Shown: one piece after another, positions 9,377-18,533 of the stretch
Layout of the letters: each line of letters starts with the position of its first letter
How positions within the stretch are numbered: position 1 is the stretch's first letter
Source of the DNA: Magnetofaba australis IT-1
Lineage (GTDB): Bacteria; Pseudomonadota; Magnetococcia; Magnetococcales; Magnetococcaceae
Reading direction: 5' to 3'
Assembly: GCF_002109495.1 (NCBI RefSeq)
Contig: NZ_LVJN01000018.1
Location: 658,958 to 722,957, forward strand
DNA length: 64,000 bases
Notes under the pieces: model-generated
The model's input: only the letters and a program-made list of their open reading frames with translations
Told to the model about the DNA's origin: nothing
The model's database searches: none
Made by a program: the position numbers and the translations under genes

Positions 9377-9871
9377 TCAGGTCAACTCGATCACGTCTGC
9401 GTGATCCTGGCAGGTATCGAAGATCATCACCGTGGCGCGTTTGCCATAACCGTGGCAACTGCCGGGATTGAGCATACGGGTGGTTCCGATCAGCTCATTG
9501 ACGGGGTGATGGGTGTGTCCGGTGATCACCAGATCATACTCGCCGCTCAGTCCCAACGCGCGGGTAATAGCGGGGACGGTGCCGTGGTAAACGGCGGCGC
9601 GCTTATCTGGCTCGGTTAGATCCAAAGTCATGAAATCGCCCCCAAAACGCCCACCGATATCGGCATACGCGCGCGCCAGACCATACTTTTCGCCATCGTT
9701 GTTGCCCAACACCCCCGCCACCGGCAAACCACGCAGGGCCCGAATGATGAAAGGGCTGGAGATATCGCCGCAGTGGATTGTCAGGTCCACCCCGCGTTGC
9801 TGGAACAGATCGACCGCTTGGCGCACATGTTCAACATGATCGTGGGTATCGGAGATCAACCCCAGTTTCAC
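9377..9871 (-). CDS. YfcE/MJ0936-type metallophosphoesterase
   Basis: 164 residues. The dinuclear-metal motifs of calcineurin-like phosphoesterases are all visible: 'ISDTHDH' at 6-12, 'HCGDIS' near 33, 'GNNDGE' near 59, 'ITGHTHHP' near 118 and 'NPGSCHG' near 136. E. coli YfcE, of the same size, hydrolyses phosphodiester model substrates; the physiological substrate is unknown. It lies directly upstream of the GGDEF-EAL gene on the same strand. Confidence 0.9.
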   Translation of the reverse strand: MKLGLISDTHDHVEHVRQAVDLFQQRGVDLTIHCGDISSPFIIRALRGLPVAGVLGNNDGEKYGLARAYADIGGRFGGDFMTLDLTEPDKRAAVYHGTVPAITRALGLSGEYDLVITGHTHHPVNELIGTTRMLNPGSCHGYGKRATVMIFDTCQDHADVIELT

Positions 9872-10032
9872 AACATTTGGCTCCAGAAGTTAGCGGGACA
9901 ACTGTGACGATTTTGGCGGGCGCTCAGACGCTGCAAAACATCTGGTGCACTATACATGGGGCGGCGCAGGGCGCCAAGTTGATTCCGTCTGGAACTCTTT
10001 ACGCCGCTTGGGCCAACGCCTGACGTTACGCG

Positions 10033-10830
10033 TTACCAGGGCGCGCCGGGAACAACTCCGGAGAAGTTCATTGGGGTGCGCCCACCTGGACCGCTTTTGC
10101 CCAAATAACCAATGTTGCGCTTAAGTTGCGGCGCGGCTTTTTGCGCCGCCTGAATCACGCCGCGCAGACGATAGCCGCCGCCGGTGGAAAGGTTCAGCGT
10201 CGCTTCCAGTTCCACCGCCGCGCCGGGCAGACTCGCCAACTTGACGCGCAAGCCGCCGGATATGGCCTCCAGATTGGCGCTGAAGTCACCCAGCGGCGCG
10301 TTGAGGGGCACGCCTGCGTACAAATTGGCGATGCGTCCACGCCCCTGCATGCTGGCGATGCGCCCATTGTCCAGGGTGAGCCAATCCAGGTCCAACGTCA
10401 CATTGCCGCGATAGCCCGGCGGCATGGCCGGGGCATAACGTTGCAGTTGCTCCAGCGGCCCCCGCACCGACACCTCTTTGAGCTGCACCGACTCACCGCC
10501 GCTCCAGCTCACATGGGCGCTGACTTGCAAACCGGCGTCGCCGCCATCCATGCGCACGCGCGCCGCTGCTTCGCCGCTGAGAAGCGCGCCCGGCAGCAGC
10601 CGCCAATTGAGGTTATCAACGCTCACGCCTTGGGCCGCCAGCCGGTCCACATGGCCGTCCCAAATGGTTCCGCTCACCCCTTCAAGCTGCACCATCCCCT
10701 GCAGGGCGTCCTTGCTCCAGGCGTACAGATGCGCCGCCGGGGCGTTGATCAGCACAAACGCCAGATACGCCGCCAGCCCCAGAATCAGGTAGCCGCGATG
10801 CAAACCGCCAAACCGACTCATGAGCGCCAC
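10033..10830 (-). CDS. gspN: Type II secretion system protein N
   Basis: 265 residues with one N-terminal membrane segment ('GYLILGLAAYLAFVLINAPA') and a beta-rich periplasmic remainder. It is the last gene of the gsp operon and overlaps gspM by 13 bases. The 'LEGVSGTIWDGHVDRLAAQG' stretch is typical of GspN. The role in secretion is poorly defined and many systems lack it. I see no obvious terminator in the 160 bases that follow. Confidence 0.88.
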   Translation of the reverse strand: MALMSRFGGLHRGYLILGLAAYLAFVLINAPAAHLYAWSKDALQGMVQLEGVSGTIWDGHVDRLAAQGVSVDNLNWRLLPGALLSGEAAARVRMDGGDAGLQVSAHVSWSGGESVQLKEVSVRGPLEQLQRYAPAMPPGYRGNVTLDLDWLTLDNGRIASMQGRGRIANLYAGVPLNAPLGDFSANLEAISGGLRVKLASLPGAAVELEATLNLSTGGGYRLRGVIQAAQKAAPQLKRNIGYLGKSGPGGRTPMNFSGVVPGAPW

Positions 10831-11333
10831 TCCAGCACCAGCCGGGCGTTGACCCCGCCTTGATCATTGGCGCGCTCCACATCGGCGCGGGTCACCATCA
10901 CCCCGAACTGCTCGCGCACATGCCCCAACCACTGCATCATGCGGTCAAAGCCGACCCCTTCCAAGCGCACCGACACGCCCTTCTCGGCGGGCTCAATACG
11001 ACGAATGGCGCCGCCCAATCCCTGCTCCCGCGCGCTGCGGTCGGCCAAGCTCATCAACGACTCGCCCGGCGCCGCCTGGGCGCCTTTGGCAGTGGCGCCC
11101 TGGGCGCGCAGACGTCCCACCTCTTCGGCGGCTTGGCGCATCCACGCCAGGTCCTGTCGCTGCAACGACACTTCCCGCTGCTGCGCGCTCACGTGATCGC
11201 TGATGGGCAGCCAAACGCCAAACACCAGAAGCAGCACGATCAACGCGCCGCCGCCGCCCAGCACCAGTTTGCGCTCGCGATCGTTGAGACGGTCCAGCGC
11301 CGCCATCAGCAGTTCCATGAAACGATTCATCAC
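10818..11333 (-). CDS. gspM: Type II secretion system protein M
   Basis: 171 residues: short cytoplasmic N-terminus 'LDRLNDRERKLV', one membrane helix ('GGGGALIVLLLVFGVWLPI'), then a periplasmic coiled-coil/ferredoxin-like domain. GspM partners GspL in the inner-membrane assembly platform. Its start overlaps the gspL stop by 4 bases and its end overlaps gspN, indicating translational coupling. Confidence 0.9.
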   Translation of the reverse strand: MMNRFMELLMAALDRLNDRERKLVLGGGGALIVLLLVFGVWLPISDHVSAQQREVSLQRQDLAWMRQAAEEVGRLRAQGATAKGAQAAPGESLMSLADRSAREQGLGGAIRRIEPAEKGVSVRLEGVGFDRMMQWLGHVREQFGVMVTRADVERANDQGGVNARLVLEWRS

Positions 11334-12568
11334 GGCGCCACCCTCAATTGCGCGACCACCTGCCCTTGACTCTGCGATGCGGTCACCACCTTGGTCTCAC
11401 GCCCGGTGCTGGCCGCCAAACGACCACGCAAGGCGTCCACATCCGCCACTGCGCGCGCAGTCAAGTAGAGATTCAGACTCTTGCCCTCCAGGCGCACGCG
11501 AGACAGCCGCACGCCCCGCGCTTCGGCGGTCACCGCGCCCACCTGTCCCAAAATCCCCAACAGATCGTCATCGCTCTGCTTGCCCCCGGCGCGCAACGCA
11601 TTGAGCCCCTGGGACATCTGCACCTTGGCGTCCACCAGTCGAGAATTGGGGAAGGTCTGCTGGAAAATCCGCTCGCTCTGCTGCGCCAGCCGCTCCGCCT
11701 CGCCCTGCAGCTTCCAGCCATCCCACAACGCCTGCGCCGCCAACAGCGCCAACCAACCCGCCGCCAACGCCGCCGTCAACTTGAGCGGACGCCACGCCGC
11801 AAACGATACCGATTTGCGCGTAGAGAACGGCCCTTGCAGAAAATTCAGATCAAAGCTCAGTGGACACGACTGCGTCAGATTGGCCAGCAATGACTCGTCG
11901 CTGCTGCGCCAATGCAGCGTTGGCGGGGCGCTCCAACTGGTCAACGCCGCTTCAACCTCACTACGCAGCGCATCGCTCTCGCCGTGACCGCTCAGGTGGC
12001 GGCAATCGAGAATCTCTACGCTCTGTGGCTGCGCATCGACGCCTTTTTCCCCCAGCATCAACAACGCAGGCAGATTGGCTGGGTCCACCGCCACCGCCTG
12101 GCGATCGGAGAAGCGCGCCAGCGCCCGCGTCTCATCCAGCACAACGCGCCACGCCCCCTCTTGCGGCGCCAGCAGTTGCAGTTCACTCACCGCCGCGCGC
12201 GGACTCACCCCGGCGCTGCGCAATTTGCCGAGGCCCGCGCTCAGACTCTCCGCCAGGATCACCCCCACCGCCCACGCCTGTTCGGCGTCGGGCGCGGCGG
12301 CCAAGGCGAAATGGAGCTGCTCCACCGGCGCAGCCAGACGATCTTCAAAGTGGAACGGGACCGCCTTTTCGAGATTGCGACGGCTGGTTTTGGGAAACCG
12401 TCCCCACAGCAGCGTCGCATCAAACGCCGACAACGCCCACACCGGACGCGCGCCGCCCAACGCCTGCGCCGCCTCGGCGCAGGAGCCGCTGGCCCCTTGG
12501 GCGCCGCTGCGCCAGTGCAGCAGATCCGGGTCCGCGTCGTCGAAGCGAATGACAAATGTTTCCGCCAT
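11330..12568 (-). CDS. gspL: Type II secretion system protein L
   Basis: 412 residues. The cytoplasmic actin-like domain (about 1-250, 'VIRFDDADPDLLHWRSGAQG' start) is expected to bind the ATPase GspE. A membrane helix lies near 270-290 ('LKLTAALAAGWLALLAAQAL'), followed by a periplasmic ferredoxin-like domain. It sits between gspK and gspM; 88 non-coding bases separate it from gspK, the largest gap inside the first half of the operon. Confidence 0.9.
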   Translation of the reverse strand: MAETFVIRFDDADPDLLHWRSGAQGASGSCAEAAQALGGARPVWALSAFDATLLWGRFPKTSRRNLEKAVPFHFEDRLAAPVEQLHFALAAAPDAEQAWAVGVILAESLSAGLGKLRSAGVSPRAAVSELQLLAPQEGAWRVVLDETRALARFSDRQAVAVDPANLPALLMLGEKGVDAQPQSVEILDCRHLSGHGESDALRSEVEAALTSWSAPPTLHWRSSDESLLANLTQSCPLSFDLNFLQGPFSTRKSVSFAAWRPLKLTAALAAGWLALLAAQALWDGWKLQGEAERLAQQSERIFQQTFPNSRLVDAKVQMSQGLNALRAGGKQSDDDLLGILGQVGAVTAEARGVRLSRVRLEGKSLNLYLTARAVADVDALRGRLAASTGRETKVVTASQSQGQVVAQLRVAP

Positions 12569-12656
12569 GGTGCGTCTCTTTATCCCGTCTATCCCAACTC
12601 ACTGCGTCAACAGCCAAAAAGGCCGACTCACCGTCTCACGCCAGCGCCTTCGGCGC

Positions 12657-13619
12657 CTAGATCACCCCTTGGCCGCGCATGCGCACAATCACACCCTTGC
12701 CGGTGCGTTCAATCAGACTGAACAGTCGCACGCGACCGCGCCCGACCTGGGCGTCGGCGTTGAGCAGATAAAAATTGCTGAACACTTCAATGCCCGACGT
12801 ATCGATATCGTACTGATTGAGCACCGGTAGATAGAGAAAATCCTCCGGCTTCTCAAACGGCTCCAATTTGCGCTGATCGATGATGACCTGGGCGTCGGCG
12901 CGAGTCACGCCATCGGCCAGACTCATCAAAACCTCCGGCTTGGCGGTGTTCACATTGATGCCTGTGCGCACCGGCAGAGCCGCCACAAAGGGCGCCAGCG
13001 TCTGATACACCTCCTGCGTCACGCCGTGAACCTGCATCAATTCGGTGACGCTGACCAGCGGTTTGCCCGCTGTGCGCACCCCTGGGGACACGCCGGCGTA
13101 GAGATCATTCTCCGCCCCGCCTGGGCCGCCATAGATGTCATCGGGGTCGATCCAATCGGCGATGGCGTTGGCCAGATTCGGGTCCAACCCCAGGATATCC
13201 AACAGACGCTGAAAGCGCCCCACGCTCACCGGACTCTGGGCCTCTTCGTGCACCAGATTATTCAGATTGAAGCGCCCCTGCATATCCTCCAGAAAACCGC
13301 CCACCGAGCCGCCGCGCACCGGCATCGGCGGCACCCGTCCCGCCCACTCTTCGGTGAGGGCGTCGTAGCCGTTCTCCTGCTGGCTCTGCAACAGGATATC
13401 CCGCGCCCACGCTTCGCCGCCCAGCACAATCTGATAGGCCTGCTCGCGGTGGATCATATTGGCCATGGCGTGGCCGCGCAGTCGCAGCGCGCTGGCCATG
13501 GCGGTGGCCGCCACGCCCGCCAGCGCCACAATCAGCAGCGCAGTCAGCAGCGCCACCCCCGACTGAGCGCAACGCCGCTGAACCGGGCTGCGCCCAACAT
13601 ATGCGCCAGATCGCCCCAC
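12657..13619 (-). CDS. gspK: Type II secretion system minor pseudopilin K
   Basis: 320 residues, the large minor pseudopilin. The N-terminal hydrophobic helix 'GVALLTALLIVALAGVAATA' follows a Gly that would be the prepilin-peptidase site. The family's extended alpha domain is present ('GLDPNLANAIADWIDPDD') with the helix-hairpin-helix-like 'GINVNTAKPEVLMSLADG'. It is thought to cap the pseudopilus tip with GspI and GspJ. Four bases separate it from gspJ. Confidence 0.93.
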   Translation of the reverse strand: MGRSGAYVGRSPVQRRCAQSGVALLTALLIVALAGVAATAMASALRLRGHAMANMIHREQAYQIVLGGEAWARDILLQSQQENGYDALTEEWAGRVPPMPVRGGSVGGFLEDMQGRFNLNNLVHEEAQSPVSVGRFQRLLDILGLDPNLANAIADWIDPDDIYGGPGGAENDLYAGVSPGVRTAGKPLVSVTELMQVHGVTQEVYQTLAPFVAALPVRTGINVNTAKPEVLMSLADGVTRADAQVIIDQRKLEPFEKPEDFLYLPVLNQYDIDTSGIEVFSNFYLLNADAQVGRGRVRLFSLIERTGKGVIVRMRGQGVI

Positions 13620-13623
13620 GCCG

Positions 13624-14274
13624 CTACCCCAGATTCAACGCAAACACGCGGCGTATGCGCCCCCACCCGGGCATCTGCACCACGATCTCCACCGCTTCGG
13701 GCATGGGCGCATTGGTCATCGCCACACCACCCTGCGGCCAGTTGGCGCGCCACTGACGCCGCTGATCGAGAAAGCGCACCTCCACCTCCTCCACGCCTGT
13801 GAGTAGCTCGCTCAAATAGGGCGCGATCTCCGGCGGCTGGTCCGGCCCCGGCCACACCGCCCGCTGCAGCTTGCCATCGATGAAGGCGTAGGCGATGCGT
13901 TGCAGCGAACTGCGCCGGGCGCCAAGTGGGTTGCGTCGCCCATTGCGCGTCAACTCCAGGAAGTTCTCGACCCCATCCTCGCCCATCAGCGCCGGACGCG
14001 CCGGTTCTCCCACCACACCCCGGGAGGGATAGGGCGCCGCCTGCTCCAGGTCGCGCTCAATCACCGACATCGCCATCTGCAGACGCGCCATCTCCTCGGC
14101 TTGGGACTCCATCACCGAGCGCACATTGAGTAGCTGCGCCAAGCCGCTATAGGCCATGGTGGACATTACGGCAAACACCGCCAGCGCCACCAACAGTTCG
14201 ATGAGGGTAAAACCGCCCTGCCGCGCGGCCACAACGCGCCCTCGGGCGCAGCGTTTAACTGGTGCGGCGCGCAA
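13624..14274 (-). CDS. gspJ: Type II secretion system minor pseudopilin J
   Basis: 216 residues. The type IV pilin-like signal 'GGFTLIELLVALAVF' has the cleavage Gly and Glu at +5. The body carries the GspJ pattern 'AMSVIERDLEQAAPYPSRG'. The reading frame overlaps gspI by 20 bases, so the true start may be slightly downstream. It forms the tip complex with GspI and GspK. Confidence 0.92.
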   Translation of the reverse strand: MRAAPVKRCARGRVVAARQGGFTLIELLVALAVFAVMSTMAYSGLAQLLNVRSVMESQAEEMARLQMAMSVIERDLEQAAPYPSRGVVGEPARPALMGEDGVENFLELTRNGRRNPLGARRSSLQRIAYAFIDGKLQRAVWPGPDQPPEIAPYLSELLTGVEEVEVRFLDQRRQWRANWPQGGVAMTNAPMPEAVEIVVQMPGWGRIRRVFALNLG

Positions 14275-14644
14275 GATAGGCCTCCAACGTCGCCACCGGC
14301 GTAGCTTTGCGATCCTCCACCCGGCGCACGGCGATATCCATGCGCCGAATGGCGTTAATGGGCGTGCCGCTCACCTCAATGGTCCAGTACCACACGCGCC
14401 CGCCCATCTCCTCTTTGCCGTTGTAGCGACCTGGCGCCAGCCACTCGCGTCGCGCCTGATGCTCCGCCGCCTGATTCATCGCCACCCAATGGGCAAGAGT
14501 GCGCTCACGCATGTGCGCGGCGTTCTGCGCAAACACCGAGGCAGCCTTCATGGTCGCGCCCATGGCGATGGCCAGCACCGCCAGCGCCACCAGCACCTCA
14601 ATCAGGGTAAAGCCCCCCTGTGCGCGCCCGCCTCGCGGCCTCAT
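14255..14644 (-). CDS. gspI: Type II secretion system minor pseudopilin I
   Basis: 129 residues from the ATG whose first bases overlap the gspH stop (ATGA); an ATG 18 bases upstream is possible. It has the prepilin motif 'GGFTLIEVLVALAVLAIAM' and the GspI-like 'WYWTIEVSGTP' strand. It nucleates the pseudopilus tip with GspJ and GspK. Confidence 0.9.
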   Translation of the reverse strand: MRPRGGRAQGGFTLIEVLVALAVLAIAMGATMKAASVFAQNAAHMRERTLAHWVAMNQAAEHQARREWLAPGRYNGKEEMGGRVWYWTIEVSGTPINAIRRMDIAVRRVEDRKATPVATLEAYLARRTS

Positions 14645-15204
14645 AACCGGCGCCGATCCCATTTGATCTCGCCAATCAGACTGCCTGTCATTTCGTAGCG
14701 CACCGCATTGGGCCCCTTGAGCGCCAACTCGAACGGGGTGATCTCGCCGCTGGAAAAGAGCAGCACGTGAGGGCGGATTTTGCGCTCCTGGGTCTCATAG
14801 TCCAGCGCCAGCTCCACCGTGAGCCCCTCGACGCTCAGCTCCTGTTGAATCCCCGGCGGCAACTGCCGCGGACGAAAGGTCTCGCCATCGGTCACCGGCG
14901 TCCACACGCGCTTCTCCTCATCAAAGCGCACAAAATCAAAACCCGTGGTCACAAAGCGTACGCCGTAGTCCTCCGAGCGGGTGATCGCCTCCTGCGTGGC
15001 CAGCCGCATCAGCGCGGTAAAGCGCTTGGCCTCCTCCTCCATCACGCGATCGTCGCCCGCCGTGTTCACCGACAGCGCCGCCATGCTCACCATCAGCGCC
15101 ATGATGAACACCACCACCAGCACTTCGACCAGGGTAAACCCAGCCTCGCGCGCATGCCGGGCGCAACCGCCAAACGACGCTGGGTGCCGTTGACCCGTCA
15201 TCAC
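14641..15204 (-). CDS. gspH: Type II secretion system minor pseudopilin H
   Basis: 187 residues with the prepilin cleavage/methylation motif 'EAGFTLVEVLVVVFIMALMV' and GspH/FimT-like body. ATGA overlaps on both sides (gspG upstream, gspI downstream) show tight coupling. Confidence 0.9.
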   Translation of the reverse strand: MMTGQRHPASFGGCARHAREAGFTLVEVLVVVFIMALMVSMAALSVNTAGDDRVMEEEAKRFTALMRLATQEAITRSEDYGVRFVTTGFDFVRFDEEKRVWTPVTDGETFRPRQLPPGIQQELSVEGLTVELALDYETQERKIRPHVLLFSSGEITPFELALKGPNAVRYEMTGSLIGEIKWDRRRL

Positions 15205-15656
15205 TCCAGTTGCCAGTTACCGATATCCGCCGCCGCGCCTTCGCCATCCTTGCGGCCATCGGAACCCAGGGTAAGCAGATCAAACACGCCGTGCTCGCCG
15301 GGGCTCAGATAGAGATAGGCGCGCCCCCACGGATCCTTGGGCATACGCGCCAGATAGCCGCCCTCTTTCCAGTTGGGCGGAATCGGATCAGTGGCGGGCT
15401 TGGCGATCAACGCCTCCAGACCTTGATCGGTGGTGGGATAGACGAAATTGTCCAGCTTGTAGAGATTGAGCGATGCCTCAATGGCGCGCATATCCTGTTT
15501 GGCCTTGGCGATGCGCGCCTCATCGGGGCGGTCCATGATGCGCGGCACCACCAATGTGGCCAACACCGCCAGAATCACCACCACCACCATAATCTCAATC
15601 AGGGTAAAACCCGCCTGGGCGCGCTTGGCGTCGGCGGTCTGGATCGTATTCGGCAT
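15201..15656 (-). CDS. gspG: Type II secretion system major pseudopilin G
   Basis: About 151 residues from 'MPNTIQ'; an in-frame ATG at 15677 would add seven. It has the prepilin site 'AGFTLIEIMVVVVILAVLA' and the hallmark 'YKLDNFVYPTTDQGLEALI' and 'DPWGRAYLYLSPG' of GspG, including acidic residues near the C-terminus that bind calcium in the family. It polymerises into the pseudopilus. Confidence 0.94.
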   Translation of the reverse strand: MPNTIQTADAKRAQAGFTLIEIMVVVVILAVLATLVVPRIMDRPDEARIAKAKQDMRAIEASLNLYKLDNFVYPTTDQGLEALIAKPATDPIPPNWKEGGYLARMPKDPWGRAYLYLSPGEHGVFDLLTLGSDGRKDGEGAAADIGNWQLE

Positions 15657-15703
15657 AACGTCTCGCTTTCTCATCATCCACGCAAGTCCACAACGGGACT
15701 TGG

Positions 15704-16948
15704 CTACTGCACCAGTTGGTTGAGATCGAAAATCGGCAACAGAATCGCCACTACGATGGAGAGCACCAAGCCGCCCATGAACAGGATCATCAGCGGCTCG
15801 AGCAGCGAGGTGAGCGTCTGCGCCAGGGTCTCCACTTCGTTCTCCTGGGCGCTGGCGGCGCGATCCAGCATCTCATCGAGGCGACCACTGGCCTCGCCGC
15901 TGGCGATCAGATGGATCACCAACGGCGTAAACATGCGGCTCTCATCCAAACTCTGATAGAGACTGCCGCCCTCGCGCACTTTGCGCGCCGCCTCCTGCAC
16001 CGCGCTGCGCATGGGCAGATTGGCGATCACCCGCGCCGCCACCCGCAATCCCTCCAGGGCTGGCACGCCGCTGGCCACCAGAATGCCAAACGTGCGCGCG
16101 AACTGCGCCGTATTCATGCTGCGCGCCAGACGTCCCGCCACCGGCAGGCGCAACAACAGCGCATGCCAACGCCGTCGAAACGCCGGACGCCGCATCATCA
16201 GTCGCAGCACAATCACTGCGCCCGCCACCGCGGCGGCCAACACCGCGCCATTCTCCCGCAGGAAGTCGCTGAGCGCGATCACCACCTGGGTGATGGCGGG
16301 CAACTCCTGATCAAAATCGGCAAACACCGACACCACCTCAGGCACCACATAAGCCAGCAAAGCGGTGGAGACGGCAATGGCGAACACCAGCACCAGCGAC
16401 GGATAGATCATCGCCATGATCATGGTCTGTTTGAGCTTGGCGCCCTTCTCCAGATAGTCGGCCAAGCGTTCGAACACCGTATCCAACTGACCGGTGGCCT
16501 CACCGGCAGCCACGGTTTCGCGATACAGATCGTTGAAGGTCTGCGGGAACTCCGCCAGCGCGTCGGCCAGGGAGCGGCCCTCCTCCACCCGCGCGCGCAC
16601 GGCGGGAAGAAGGCGCTTCAAGCGCTTGTTTTCGGTCTGCTGGGTGACGGTTTTGAGGGCGTCCGCCACCGGCTGACCGGCGCGCATCAAGGTCGCCAAC
16701 TGCCGCGTGGCCAGAGACAGTTCGGCGATTTTCACGCCGCCGCCGCCGAGGCTGCGCGCCGGACGCGCCGCGCCTTCGTCGCCTGGCGCCGCCGCGCGCA
16801 CGCCCTTCTCGCGCACCGGCTCCACCGTCAGCGGCATCAAGCCCTGTTCGCGCAGCGCCGCGCGCACGGCGCCGGGGCCATCGCCCTGCAACACCCCTTT
16901 GCGGGTGCGTCCGCCGCCGTCGATGGCGCTGTACTCAAACGCGCCCAC
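15704..16948 (-). CDS. gspF: Type II secretion system inner membrane protein F
   Basis: 414 residues with two T2SSF domains (about 75-200 and 275-400) and three predicted membrane helices, e.g. 'AAVAGAVIVLRLMM' and 'LMILFMGGLVLSIVVAILLP'. The N-terminal 'AFEYSAIDGGGRTRKGVLQG' matches the family. It is the polytopic platform protein that works with GspE and GspL. Confidence 0.95.
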   Translation of the reverse strand: MGAFEYSAIDGGGRTRKGVLQGDGPGAVRAALREQGLMPLTVEPVREKGVRAAAPGDEGAARPARSLGGGGVKIAELSLATRQLATLMRAGQPVADALKTVTQQTENKRLKRLLPAVRARVEEGRSLADALAEFPQTFNDLYRETVAAGEATGQLDTVFERLADYLEKGAKLKQTMIMAMIYPSLVLVFAIAVSTALLAYVVPEVVSVFADFDQELPAITQVVIALSDFLRENGAVLAAAVAGAVIVLRLMMRRPAFRRRWHALLLRLPVAGRLARSMNTAQFARTFGILVASGVPALEGLRVAARVIANLPMRSAVQEAARKVREGGSLYQSLDESRMFTPLVIHLIASGEASGRLDEMLDRAASAQENEVETLAQTLTSLLEPLMILFMGGLVLSIVVAILLPIFDLNQLVQ

Positions 16949-16989
16949 GACGCCCGCCTTTATACTCGCTGGGTTTGCGCGTCATACAC

Positions 16990-18519
16990 TCAATCCTCGC
17001 GGGAAACGCGCAACACCTCTTCGAGGGTGGTCACCCCCTCCAAGGCCAGACGCAAGCCATCGGCGCGCAAAGTGCGGAACTGATCCTTGGACTGCGCGCC
17101 CAACTCCTGTTCGCCCGCGCCACGATGGATCATGTCCCGCAGCGTTTCGTCCACCACCACCAGTTCGTAGACCCCGCGCCGCCCCTGGAAACCGGTTCCG
17201 CCACAATCATCACACCCCACATGCTCATACAGAGTCAGCGGGTCGTTGTCGCCAACGCCGAAGGTGACGCGATCGAACGGGGTGATTTCGCGGGGGCGCT
17301 TGCACGACTCACACAACACCCGCACCAGCCGTTGCGCCAACACCGCCACCAAACTGGAGGAGAGCAGATACCCCTCAACGCCCATATCACGCAAACGGGT
17401 CACCGCGCCGATGGCGCTGTTGGTGTGCAGGGTGGAGAGCACCATGTGACCGGTGAGCGAGGCCTGCACGGCGGTGCGCGCAGTCTCCAGGTCACGCATC
17501 TCACCGACCATCACCACGTCGGGGTCCTGACGCAGAATCGCGCGCAGGCCGCGGGCGAAGGTCATATCCACCTTGGTGTTGACGTGGGTTTGACTGACCC
17601 CTTCGAGATTGTATTCGATGGGATCTTCCACCGTCATGATGTTGCGGCTGTGGTCGTTCAGACGTTTGAGCACCGCATACAGGGTGGTGGTTTTACCGGA
17701 ACCGGTGGGACCGCACACCAGGATGATGCCGTTGGGTTTGTGAATCGCCCCATCCATCGCCTCCTGGATATCCCCCGCCATGCCCAGCTGCTCCAGGTCC
17801 AGACGGCCAGCCTGCTTGTCGAGCAGACGCATCACCACCCGTTCGCCGTGACCGGTGGGGATGGTGGAGACGCGCACATCCACCGGGCGCCCGGCGATGC
17901 GTAGGGAGATCCGACCATCCTGGGGCAGACGCTTTTCGGCAATATCCAGACGCGCCATCACCTTCACGCGGGAGACGATGAGCGGCGCCAGCGCCTTCTT
18001 CGGCTCCAGCACCACCCGCAGCACGCCATCCACACGATAGCGCACCACCAGCCGATCCTCATACGGCTCCATGTGAATATCCGAGGCGTTCTTCTTCACC
18101 GCCTCGGTCACCAGGGCGTTGAGCAGACGGATGATGGGGGCGTCGTCGGCGCTCTCCACCAGGTCCTTGGGTTCGGCCAACTCCTGCGCCACGGTGGAGA
18201 GATCGAGGTCGCTCTCGATATCCTGCATGTCCTGCATCGCCTGCCCGGCCCCCTCTTCATACAGACGGCGCAGCGCGGCGTCGAAGGCGTCGCTGGTCAA
18301 CCACTCCAGGGCGATGGGCGCGGCCACATAGCGGCGCATTTCGGCGATGGCTTCCAGCCCGGCGTTGGCGCGACACAGCACGCGCACCGCGCCTTCGTCA
18401 CGACCGCCGATGAGTACGCCATGACGTTGCGCAAAGGAGAACGGCAGGCGCATATCGCCGCGCGTCAACCAGGTATCGGGCGCGGCGGCGGCGGGAGTGT
18501 GCGGGGTGGTGGCGGTCAT
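16990..18519 (-). CDS. gspE: Type II secretion system ATPase E
   Basis: 509 residues. An N-terminal GspL-binding region is followed by the ATPase core with Walker A 'GPTGSGKTTTLYAVL' near residue 271, Asp box 'EDPIEYNLEGVSQ', Walker B 'VGEMRDLETA' and His box 'STLHTNSA'. A tetracysteine zinc module is present ('CESCK' near 403, 'CDDCGGTG' near 436). It powers pseudopilus assembly. It ends 41 bases before gspF and starts 14 bases after gspD. Confidence 0.96.
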   Translation of the reverse strand: MTATTPHTPAAAAPDTWLTRGDMRLPFSFAQRHGVLIGGRDEGAVRVLCRANAGLEAIAEMRRYVAAPIALEWLTSDAFDAALRRLYEEGAGQAMQDMQDIESDLDLSTVAQELAEPKDLVESADDAPIIRLLNALVTEAVKKNASDIHMEPYEDRLVVRYRVDGVLRVVLEPKKALAPLIVSRVKVMARLDIAEKRLPQDGRISLRIAGRPVDVRVSTIPTGHGERVVMRLLDKQAGRLDLEQLGMAGDIQEAMDGAIHKPNGIILVCGPTGSGKTTTLYAVLKRLNDHSRNIMTVEDPIEYNLEGVSQTHVNTKVDMTFARGLRAILRQDPDVVMVGEMRDLETARTAVQASLTGHMVLSTLHTNSAIGAVTRLRDMGVEGYLLSSSLVAVLAQRLVRVLCESCKRPREITPFDRVTFGVGDNDPLTLYEHVGCDDCGGTGFQGRRGVYELVVVDETLRDMIHRGAGEQELGAQSKDQFRTLRADGLRLALEGVTTLEEVLRVSRED

Positions 18520-18533
18520 GGCGGAATCACAGC